Below the pieces are notes generated by a model. That model worked only from the letters and a program-made list of their open reading frames with translations, ran no database searches and was not told where the DNA came from. The position numbers and the translations under genes are program-made. From contig JAPPGM010000161.1 of assembly GCA_028874995.1 (NCBI GenBank), positions 1 through 64,000 on the forward strand: 64,000 bases of DNA, written 5' to 3'. Numbering within the stretch: the stretch's first letter is position 1; each line of letters starts with the position of its first letter. Of the stretch, positions 54,601 through 61,532 are shown one piece after another. The DNA comes from Gemmatimonadota bacterium. Lineage in GTDB: Bacteria; Gemmatimonadota; Gemmatimonadetes; Longimicrobiales; Gaopeijiaceae.

Positions 54601-55005
54601 CCCCTCGCCGCCGCTCCGGTCCGACGTGAAGACGACCCTGCTGCCGTCCGGGCTGAAGCGCGGCTGTCCGTCGAAGGCCATGCCCTGCGTCAGCGGCGTG
54701 GCGGTGCCGCCGGTGATCGGCATCGTGTAGAGGTCGCCGAGGAAGTCGAAGACGAGGGTCTGGCCGTCCGGACTGACATCGACCGAGATCCACGAGCCTT
54801 CGTTGAAGCTGGTGGAGATGGTGCGTCCGGGGGCGAGAGGGAGACCCTCCTGGCGGAGGTCGGGAGTGGTGTCGCCGGGTAGTTGGGCGAGGGTCGGGCA
54901 GGGGTGGACGAGGAGGGTGGTCGCCGCGAGGAGGATGGCCAGAGTGGGTAGGGGGCGCAGCGGGTCCCGCCGGAATGACCCGGCATCCGGTTTGCGTGCC
55001 GTCAT
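51604..55005 (-). CDS. Secreted PD40/TolB-like propeller-amidohydrolase fusion, second copy
   Basis: A 1133-residue paralogue of the protein at 868-4218. ATG 55005 is preceded by GGAAG and opens a signal peptide ending at PTLAQL (about residue 42). Residues about 70-560 carry PD40/TolB-like blades (FSPDGSRVVFTSDRSGG, WSPDGERIAYTTWGDD). A very acidic low-complexity segment of about 45 residues, mostly Glu, precedes the amidohydrolase domain (about residues 635-680). The metal-binding HAH is at 783-785 after VVPGFIDT, and the C-terminus has GSIEPGKLADLVILNANPL. Substrate is unknown. The downstream NamZ-like gene suggests a role in wall-fragment or peptide use. Confidence 0.88.
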   Translation of the reverse strand: MTARKPDAGSFRRDPLRPLPTLAILLAATTLLVHPCPTLAQLPGDTTPDLRQEGLPLAPGRTISTSFNEGSWISVDVSPDGQTLVFDFLGDLYTMPITGGTATPLTQGMAFDGQPRFSPDGSRVVFTSDRSGGEGIHIISVDLSDTVQLTTGKSSAYQSPEWTPDGNYVIATRQGPGQGKLWMYHVGGGSGIQLIDEPANLRTTGAAFGPDDRYIWYAQRSGAWQYNSGMRQYQLAVYDRETGESATRSFRYGGAFRPVLSPDGRWLVYGSRHVAETGLRIRDLESGAERWLVFPVQRDDQESRATRDAYPGMSFTPDSREVIAYWGGGIWRVPVDGSEPAPIPFRVDVEMAIGPEVDFDYPIEDTPTFVAKQVRDAVPSPSGDRIAFSLMARVYVMQWPDGTPARLTGDEVNEHMPAWSPDGERIAYTTWGDDVGGHIYSVDADGGDSERLTTTPALYNNPIWSPDGERIVAIRGPARAYDEALTRGVPGGADDLVWIPSGGGDATVISPARYSAHHFTRNPDRIYAYAFGDGLVSFRWDGTDVKRHVRVVGSGAPGSSAPATASLVMMAPQGDQALARVYNHLYTVTVPVVGGDPPTINVGNPESASFPARQLTEVGGEFPAWSQDGRAVHWTIGNAHLVYNLDDAQAFEDSVEAAAREEEEAGDEAEPTEGEDEPAVEEEEAEGAEEEAEEEDEEDARYRPTEVRIQVEFPRDIPQGAALLTGARVITMAGDEVIQQGDILIENNRISTVGPTGSLTVPEGADTVDLMGKTVVPGFIDTHAHLRAQINILRSQPWSYAVNLAYGVTTTRDPQTGTTDVVSYEDLVRAGRILSPRIYSTGPGVFSSENVQDLDHARNILRRYSDYYDTKTIKMYAAGNREQRQWIIEAARELGLMPTTEGGLDTKVNMTMAIDGYSGVEHNMPGFPMYADMVELVAQSKMAYTPTILVTYGGPWAENYFYATEDVLGDEKLARFTPVEEIHSKATRRVPGWFHPEVHTFDLVSEFVRDVIRAGGRAGVGSHGQLQGLGYHWELWATQAGGMTELEALQVATILGAHSLGLDRDLGSIEPGKLADLVILNANPLDDIRNSNAIHQVMMNGRLYDGDTLDQVWPDQVTAGPFYWQREGAPEGN

Positions 55006-55254
55006 GTTTCGTGGTCTTCCGTGTGATGGTTCGGTGGGAATGGCTGGCATAATAGCCGGGAACGGGCGGCCGATGAAAGGAGCCGGGTCTTCGGCGGTGC
55101 GACGCCTCTTCGACTGGGTGGTTGAGGTCGTGGACCCCGGCTCGGGGCGTGTGCTCGCAAGTCGGCGGTCCGATGTGTGGCTCGGGTACCGCCCTCCGTC
55201 CAGGATTCTCGTGTCTCTCGTGGACACACTCGTTGCCACCGTCGCCTACGACGT

Positions 55255-55542
55255 GTGGAAACCCACTCTCCGGCAAGGTGGGTAGCAAGAGGAGGGGTCA
55301 TTTCCACCAGGGGACAGCTCGTGCTGCCGGCCGAGCTTCGCCAGCGCGACGGGGTCGTGCCCGGCCAGGAGTTCGACGTCGAGCGGCTTGGTCCGGGAGT
55401 CTATCGCCTGGCCCGCGCAGGTCAACCGGAGAACAGCGGCCTGGTGGACTGGCTGCTGTCCTGTCCCGAAAAGGACTGGTTCGTGCCGGTTCCCTCGGAG
55501 TCGACCGCTGAACTGAAGAATCCGGGGATCGGGGGTCAGTGA
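55255..55542 (+). CDS. vapB: AbrB-type antitoxin (VapB-like)
   Basis: About 95 residues, with an AbrB/SpoVT-type segment VISTRGQLVLPAELRQRDGV followed by VPGQEFDVERLGPG. The C-terminal half contains LVDWLLSCPEKDWFVPVPSE, typical of antitoxins of FitB-like PIN toxins. GTG 55255 is the likeliest start but has no good ribosome-binding site. The stop overlaps the GTG of the toxin gene (GTGA). Confidence 0.75.
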   Translation: METHSPARWVARGGVISTRGQLVLPAELRQRDGVVPGQEFDVERLGPGVYRLARAGQPENSGLVDWLLSCPEKDWFVPVPSESTAELKNPGIGGQ

Positions 55543-55973
55543 GATACCTCGTTGACACCGACGTCCTTTCGGAGACTACGAAGAGGAGCCCCGATCCAGG
55601 GGTTGTCGAGTGGCTGAGGGATCACGAGGAGGAGATTGCGGTGAACCCGGTGATCCTCGGGGGAATCCGGTTCGGAATCCGATCGTTGGGGCCGGGACGG
55701 AGTCGGGACTCCCTCGAGTTGTGGTTCACCGAGGTCGTGCGCCGAATCCGATGTGTGCCGATCGACACAAGAACGGGCCTTCGCTGGGCGGAACTGCTGG
55801 CGGGTCTCCGCTCGCGCGGGAGGTCCATGCCGATCAAGGACAGCCTGATCGCGGCGACCGCGCTTGCCTTTGGCCTCGTCGTGGTTACCCGCAACCGGAG
55901 GGACTTCGAAGCGGCGGGGGTGGAGATCGTTGACCCGTTCACGTGGGGGCCTCGTCGCCCGACGGGGCAGTAA
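55539..55973 (+). CDS. vapC: VapC/FitB-like PIN toxin with a substituted acidic residue
   Basis: A 144-residue PIN-domain protein (MRYLVDTDVLSETTK). First Asp at residue 6, third acidic position in SMPIKDSLIAATAL, and TRNRRDF at the end are family-like. At the second acidic position, where relatives have LGE followed by RFGI, this protein has LGGIRFGI (Glu to Gly, a single-base change). That Glu helps bind the metal, so ribonuclease activity may be weak or lost. The antitoxin gene remains intact. Confidence 0.85.
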   Translation: MRYLVDTDVLSETTKRSPDPGVVEWLRDHEEEIAVNPVILGGIRFGIRSLGPGRSRDSLELWFTEVVRRIRCVPIDTRTGLRWAELLAGLRSRGRSMPIKDSLIAATALAFGLVVVTRNRRDFEAAGVEIVDPFTWGPRRPTGQ

Positions 55974-56003
55974 GAGGTCATCCACCCGACTCAGGGGCAG
56001 CGC

Positions 56004-57098
56004 TCAGCGAACCGACGGAAGCATCCCCGGGCACGGTTCACCGCTCTCGCGGCGCAAGGGGTGCATCGACACGCGGTAGGCGGAGTTCCCGGTGATGTGG
56101 TACACGGTTCGTCCGTCCTGCTCGGTCACTTCGAAGGGGTCGTGGAACACCAGGACGCTGTCCGCGTGGATGCCGATCGGCGTATGGCGACCCCGTGTCG
56201 TGTTGCGTATCAGTGCGTGGCAGCCGGTATCGGGATTGATGATGGCGCCGTGGGTATCGTTGTCGTAGCCCAGGAGCACGATGTTGTCCCGGTCGTCGAA
56301 GGATAGCCGCGCCCGCTCGCTCCAATGGGGGCAGGGTTCCTCGATTACCTCCCCGCCCCATTCGTACCGTCTCATGCACCCGGTGCGGTCGCTGACGCCC
56401 CTGACCGGAACCGCCACCCTCCCCTCCTCGCCGCTTCCGTGGTACACGAACACGGAATCCGGTCCCTCCTCGTTGGACATGGCTACATAGGCCACGTCAC
56501 CCAGGCAGGCGATCCTGGTGCCCCTGAACCTGATGTAGGCATCGGGGTCGCGGATCGTCACGGCGTCTTCCGCGCGGGCCGGCTCCGAGACGGGTCCGAC
56601 GAGTTCGCTCGTGCCGTCGGGCCCACGCCTGACCACTCCCCCGTAGGTCGGCACCGCCGGGACCCCGCCGAAGTTGCATACCCGCTCCGCCAACGTTGCT
56701 TCCGGGCGCCACGAGTGGATGGCCATGCCCTGCGAATCGTACTCGACGACCCTCAAATGACCGGAAACGTAGAGCCCACCGCCGGGCGCGAGGGCGATGC
56801 CGTTCCGGCGCTGGGGGAATTCGTACGGGCCCTCACCCTTCGGAGTCGAGATCGTCCTGAGCCACTCACCCGTCTCGAGGGAGAACGCCATGATCCCTTC
56901 CGGCTCCTCGGCGTCGTCGACGTAGAGAATGTTCCGTTCCCAGTCGACGGCCACCGGGGCGGCCATCATTGCGCGCCACTCATCGTCGATGATGGTTCGG
57001 CCGCTGTCGAAATCGATCTCGAGGATCTGCTGCGCGTGGGCGGTTGGGGCCGACAGGATGGCGGCCGCGAGGCTGCAGAGGAGGGTGGGCTTGGACAT
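56004..57098 (-). CDS. Exported six-bladed beta-propeller protein
   Basis: A 364-residue protein with a cleavable signal peptide (SAPTAHAQQ, about residue 23) and no lipobox. Propeller blades include VDWERNILYVDDAEEPEGIM and STPKGEGPYEFPQRR, a variant of the local GEGPGEF signature. Four or more Cys pairs (CNFGG, CMRRYEWGG, CPHWSE, CHALIRN) may form disulfides. No enzymatic motif is seen. It converges with the PIN toxin gene. Confidence 0.72.
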   Translation of the reverse strand: MSKPTLLCSLAAAILSAPTAHAQQILEIDFDSGRTIIDDEWRAMMAAPVAVDWERNILYVDDAEEPEGIMAFSLETGEWLRTISTPKGEGPYEFPQRRNGIALAPGGGLYVSGHLRVVEYDSQGMAIHSWRPEATLAERVCNFGGVPAVPTYGGVVRRGPDGTSELVGPVSEPARAEDAVTIRDPDAYIRFRGTRIACLGDVAYVAMSNEEGPDSVFVYHGSGEEGRVAVPVRGVSDRTGCMRRYEWGGEVIEEPCPHWSERARLSFDDRDNIVLLGYDNDTHGAIINPDTGCHALIRNTTRGRHTPIGIHADSVLVFHDPFEVTEQDGRTVYHITGNSAYRVSMHPLRRESGEPCPGMLPSVR

Positions 57099-57191
57099 GT
57101 GGCTTCCTTGTGGTGTCGTGAGTGTTTGATCGCCCCTCCGCAGAGCCGCCCCGCTCCCGTTGGCAACGTGTGCCGCGCCAGGCCCCCCGCC

Positions 57192-58064
57192 CTACCCCTC
57201 CCCCGGAAACAGCCTCCCCATCGACCTCTCCAGCGCCTCAGCGACGCGGTCACAGCGCCCCTCCGCCACCCCGTACGCCGACAACCACACGCCCGTCCTC
57301 CACCGCTCCCCACTCCCCTCCATCTCCACGTGCAGCACGCCGTCGTTCAGCGATTCCACCATACCCGCGAACGCCCACGGCCGGTCGCACAGCACAACCC
57401 TCCCCTTGAGCACCTCCCCGTCATCGAGGTCAAAGTGAAAGAGGTCGCCCTCCGCGGGCGAAGGGACGGGAAAGGCGTCGGTGGGTTCGGAATCCGGACT
57501 CGCGTCTGCGTCCCCATCCCCGCCTAACCCCTCCTCGCCGAACAACCGCTCCCACACCTCCTCGCGGCTGCCCGTCACCCATGGTCGCACACTGATCACG
57601 TGCCGGGCGACTCCCGGGTGGCGCTCCACCGCATGCTTCAGGTTCCAGAGAAAGACGCGCCAGCCGTTCGTCATCATGTGGAAATGGTCGTCGAAGTCCG
57701 GCGTGGCCGGCAGGCCCGAGTTGACGAGACGGACCCGGGTCTTTCCGTCGGCGATGCTCAGGTGGTAATCCACGGTCAGGGCGGTCCCCTGCGTGGCTGC
57801 TTCCGGGTCGGACAGGTCCACCATCTGCAAACGCTCGCCGGGCTGCCACAAGGTGATCCGGCTCGGCCACTCGGCGCCCTCTTCCCACGCCAGGCTAACA
57901 GTCCCCCCCTCCCCCTCCTCCACAGACGCGAACGGCGCGAACCACCGCGCGATCCCGTCGCCCGTGGCGATCGCGTCCCACACGTCATCGACGGGTGCGG
58001 CGATCCCGACCGAAAGTTCGATGACTCGGGTGGGGGCGTTGGCGGGTGCCTCCTCCTCGCTCAA
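57192..58064 (-). CDS. SRPBCC/AHSA1-like protein
   Basis: A 290-residue cytosolic protein. The N-terminus IELSVGIAAPVDDVWDAIAT with GDGIARWFAPF is the usual start of START/AHSA1-like hydrophobic-pocket domains. A second, weaker half begins after a Gly/Asp-rich linker (about residue 190). The fold binds hydrophobic ligands or assists chaperones, and nothing more specific is visible. It starts 5 bases after the DUF4175 stop and so belongs to this operon. Confidence 0.75.
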   Translation of the reverse strand: MSEEEAPANAPTRVIELSVGIAAPVDDVWDAIATGDGIARWFAPFASVEEGEGGTVSLAWEEGAEWPSRITLWQPGERLQMVDLSDPEAATQGTALTVDYHLSIADGKTRVRLVNSGLPATPDFDDHFHMMTNGWRVFLWNLKHAVERHPGVARHVISVRPWVTGSREEVWERLFGEEGLGGDGDADASPDSEPTDAFPVPSPAEGDLFHFDLDDGEVLKGRVVLCDRPWAFAGMVESLNDGVLHVEMEGSGERWRTGVWLSAYGVAEGRCDRVAEALERSMGRLFPGEG

Positions 58065-58069
58065 CGCCG

Positions 58070-61000
58070 CTATCTCCCGCTCCCCCGGCTCTTGGCCAGT
58101 TCCCGGTAGTACTGCTCGACCATCGCCCGGTATTCCTCCGGCACGTCCCCCGACTGGTAGAGCAGCAGCTGGTCCTCGTCCTCCGCGCCGAAGAGCCGGC
58201 GGAGCTGGAACTCCAGCTGCTTCATGCCCTCCACCAGTTCGGCCTGCAATCGGATCGCCTCTTCGGGATCGTCGTAGGTGCTCGCACGGTCCAACGCGCG
58301 CATGGCGTTGATCATCGCCTGGAGTTCGCGTGGGTCCGCGCCGGCCCGCTGGATCAGTTCGGCCAGCGCCCTCGCCTCGCCCAGCCGCACGCGGCCTTCG
58401 CGGCGCATCTGGCGAACCAGCTCCGGGTCGAAGCCCCAGGGACCGCCGTTGCCCGTTCGTTCGGCGTTGCGTTCGTCGAAGTTGGTGGCCCGGTCGCCCC
58501 CTCCACCGCCGGTTCGCGCACCCGTCTCCAGGCGGCGCCCCATCGACTCCAGTCCGCGTGCCAGGTCGCGGGCGGCCTCCAGCGCCTCGTTCTCGGTGTC
58601 GGCGACGGCGCCCCCCTGGACGGCCTCGTCGGCCTCTTCCAGCCGGTTCCGGAGTGACTGGATGGCCTGCGCGGTCTGGTTCTCGAAGGCCTCGGCGTAC
58701 TCCTCCTGTCCGGCGCGTCCCACCAGGTTGCGCGAATAGAGGAGCCGTTCGCGCAGCTGGGTCTCGCGGATCGTTTCGCTGGCCTCTTCCAGCTCTTCGG
58801 CACCGTCCGCTCCGTCGCGGCGGGCGCTGGCGGCGAGCTGGTCGAGCTGGGCCAACAGGTCCCCGACCTCCTCCGCCATCTCGGTCTTGGTCTCGATGAC
58901 GCGGTCCCGCTGGCTGCGCGATGGACGATCCGCCTGCCTCATCGCTTCCATGCGATTCTCGACATCCTCCTGCTGGCGGGCGAGTTCCTCCACCCGCTCA
59001 CGCGCGTCGTTCAGGTCGCGTTGGAGGCGCTCGTTCTGCACGCCCTCCAGCTGGTCGCGGGCATCGCGCAGGCGTCGCAGCGCCGACTGGGCCTCGGCCA
59101 CCCCCGCGTTGCCTCCCTGCGCGGCGGACCGGCGCATAGCGTCGGCGACCTGCTGCAACTCGCGCGCCACCTCCTCGAGCTGCCGCTGCCCGGCCTCGCG
59201 CGACAGGCGCTCCAGCTGGCGGGCCGCCTCCTCGGCCTCCTCGGCGAGCTCCCGCGCGCTCTGGCTGCCGCCCCCCTGCTGACTCTGCCGGCCCTGCTGC
59301 GCCGCCGCGCGCCGGCGCTGCCGTTCCAGCTCCTGTTCCTGGCGCCGGGCCAGTTCGCGCAGCTTCTCGAGCGTCTCGTCGACGGCCTGGTCGGCCGACT
59401 CCTGCTGGCTCCGCTGCACGGTCTCGTACTGGTTTCGAAGGGCATTCGTCTCCAGCTCGAAGAGATCGGCGAGATCCTCGGCGCTCGGACCCTGCTGCCT
59501 CCCGCCCCCACCGCCACCCTGTTGCTGCTGCTCCCGCGACACGAAGCGCTCGTAAGTCTCCTCGGCCTTCTGCAGCTGACGGAGGGACCGCTGTTGGGGT
59601 GCGATCGCGCCCTGCGGATTCAGCTCCCGCAGCGAGTCGACCGACTCGTTCATGCCTTCCACCGCCACCGGCAGCGTCTCGGCGATGCGCTGGAACGTCT
59701 CGTCGGCCCCCGTGATCCCCCGGTTCACGATGCGTTGGCCCAGCGTCTCGACCTGTTCGCGCAGCCGCTCCTGGTTGAGCGCGATGCTGACCACGTTCTC
59801 CTCCCACACGTCCTCCTCGTACCTGTCGCGGTCGCGCACCAGGTTGAAGCTGGCCGCGATGATCTGCCGCTGCAGCCCGGACAGGTCGTCCTCCATCCCT
59901 CCGCCACCACCTCCGCCGCCTCCACCGCCTCCCCCCTCGGCCTCGCGGTACTCGCGTTCGAAGGGGCGCACCTGCAGGAAGTAGATGTCCGTCAGGGCCT
60001 CGTTCGGCGACGGCGCGTTGTCGCGCGCGATCGCGTGGTAGGCGACGAGGTCCCCCGTCTCCAGCTCGTAGTCCTCCATGAAGACGGTGTGGCCCGCGGT
60101 GACTTCCGCCATCGGCGCGCCGGCGTTGGCGTGAAGCCGCACCGTGTCGGAGGGGCCGCCGTTCACGTTGTAGACGAGCAGGATCTCGGCCACGCCCAGA
60201 TCGTCGTCGGCGCGGGTCTCGAGGAACACCTCCTCGATGGCGCTGACCGAGATGTCGCGCCCGGGCTTCGAGAAGGAGATTGACGGGCCCTGGTCGGTGA
60301 GCACATCGATCCGGTAGTCGGGAGCGCCCGCCACCCAGAGGTTGTCATGGGTGAGGAACTTGATGCCGTAGTAGCCGCGCTCGCGCACCGTGAACGAACC
60401 GGTGAAGGTGCCCTCCGGTCCGGCTTCCATGGTGATCGTGTCGCCCGAGTCCATCACGAGGAGGGCGCCGGGTGTGGGGATGGTGGAGGTCACGGTCAGG
60501 TCGACGCGCGTCCCGCCGAGCGCGGCCACGTCGCCGCCGTACTCGAAGGTGCGGGGCGCGAGCCGCGTGTAGGCCGGGAAGTTGTAGACCATCTCGAGCC
60601 GGTCCACCGCGGGCAGATCCGCCACGCCCAGGGTGAATGTCGCGGAGCGGACCCCGGCGGCCTCCACGTAGTAGGCGGTCTCTTCGGCGACGTTGAGCAG
60701 CAGCCCCTCGAACGCCCCCATCCCGTCCTCGATCATGGGCAGTGCGACGTAGCCGCTCGATCCCTCCTCGCGGGTGTAGAGGACGACGTCGTCGGTGCCG
60801 AATCCGGTCAGCGTGGCCGAGATGAGCAGGTCGGAGTGGCGCGAGATGGTGGTGTCGCCGGGCGAGACCGCTACGCTGTAGGGATTGACCGCTTCGGCCG
60901 CGCGCGCCGGGTTGAAGAGGGCGGACATGCCGTGCCGCAGGAAGCCCGGACCGAGGGCGACGAAGAGGATCGAGGCGAGGGCGAGCGCTCCCAGGACCGC

Positions 61001-61468
61001 CCCGGAGCGGCGCATGGCCGTTCGTTCGATACCCCGGCCGTAGTCGATCCGGCCGCATTCCCTGACCGCTTCGAACACCACCTCCTGGAGCAGGGGGGAC
61101 CGCTCCAGCTCGTCGCTCTTCTGCGCGGACTCGACCGCGGCGAGCACGCGCGACTGCAGCGACGGATGGTTCTCCTCCAGGTACAGCGCCACGCGTTCGT
61201 CCGAGACGCGGCGGAGCAGCGGCCAGAGGACGGAGCGGACCAGGAAGAAGGCGACGACCAGCCAGAGGACGATCCGGAAGGCGGTGACGGCGCCGGGGTC
61301 GAAACGCAGGAACTCCAAGGTGGAGGCGGAGATGAGGAAGGTGAGGAGGGTGCCCGCGAGGGTGAGGGCGAGGCCGCGCAGCACCAGCTTGGTGCGCCAG
61401 CGGCGGCGGACCTGGCGCACGACGCGGAGGAGTTGGTCTCTGGTTCGCCAGTTGCTCGCTATGGACAT
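58070..61468 (-). CDS. DUF4175-like membrane protein with long coiled-coil region
   Basis: A 1132-residue membrane protein. Two transmembrane segments lie at about 30-50 and 62-82 and a third at about 152-172. An extracytoplasmic beta-rich part follows (about 175-510), then a poly-Gly run (GGGGGGGGGG). The remaining half is a Gln/Glu/Arg-rich coiled coil (RRQEQELERQRRRAAAQQGR) to the end. The arrangement fits the DUF4175 proteins encoded beside BatA/VWA and DUF58 genes in MoxR-type clusters. Its function is unknown; a scaffold at the cell envelope is a guess. It is cotranscribed with the VWA gene and the SRPBCC gene. Confidence 0.72.
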   Translation of the reverse strand: MSIASNWRTRDQLLRVVRQVRRRWRTKLVLRGLALTLAGTLLTFLISASTLEFLRFDPGAVTAFRIVLWLVVAFFLVRSVLWPLLRRVSDERVALYLEENHPSLQSRVLAAVESAQKSDELERSPLLQEVVFEAVRECGRIDYGRGIERTAMRRSGAVLGALALASILFVALGPGFLRHGMSALFNPARAAEAVNPYSVAVSPGDTTISRHSDLLISATLTGFGTDDVVLYTREEGSSGYVALPMIEDGMGAFEGLLLNVAEETAYYVEAAGVRSATFTLGVADLPAVDRLEMVYNFPAYTRLAPRTFEYGGDVAALGGTRVDLTVTSTIPTPGALLVMDSGDTITMEAGPEGTFTGSFTVRERGYYGIKFLTHDNLWVAGAPDYRIDVLTDQGPSISFSKPGRDISVSAIEEVFLETRADDDLGVAEILLVYNVNGGPSDTVRLHANAGAPMAEVTAGHTVFMEDYELETGDLVAYHAIARDNAPSPNEALTDIYFLQVRPFEREYREAEGGGGGGGGGGGGGMEDDLSGLQRQIIAASFNLVRDRDRYEEDVWEENVVSIALNQERLREQVETLGQRIVNRGITGADETFQRIAETLPVAVEGMNESVDSLRELNPQGAIAPQQRSLRQLQKAEETYERFVSREQQQQGGGGGGRQQGPSAEDLADLFELETNALRNQYETVQRSQQESADQAVDETLEKLRELARRQEQELERQRRRAAAQQGRQSQQGGGSQSARELAEEAEEAARQLERLSREAGQRQLEEVARELQQVADAMRRSAAQGGNAGVAEAQSALRRLRDARDQLEGVQNERLQRDLNDARERVEELARQQEDVENRMEAMRQADRPSRSQRDRVIETKTEMAEEVGDLLAQLDQLAASARRDGADGAEELEEASETIRETQLRERLLYSRNLVGRAGQEEYAEAFENQTAQAIQSLRNRLEEADEAVQGGAVADTENEALEAARDLARGLESMGRRLETGARTGGGGGDRATNFDERNAERTGNGGPWGFDPELVRQMRREGRVRLGEARALAELIQRAGADPRELQAMINAMRALDRASTYDDPEEAIRLQAELVEGMKQLEFQLRRLFGAEDEDQLLLYQSGDVPEEYRAMVEQYYRELAKSRGSGR

Positions 61469-61532
61469 CTTGCCTCCTGAATTTGTCGCGGGACGTGTTC
61501 GCGATTCCGTCCCTGACCCGTCCGGGCCTACT

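Noticed and set aside
51832..54882. A 1016-residue open frame on the plus strand
   Set aside because: It is antisense to the PD40-amidohydrolase gene, has no recognisable motif and reflects codon bias in GC-rich DNA.
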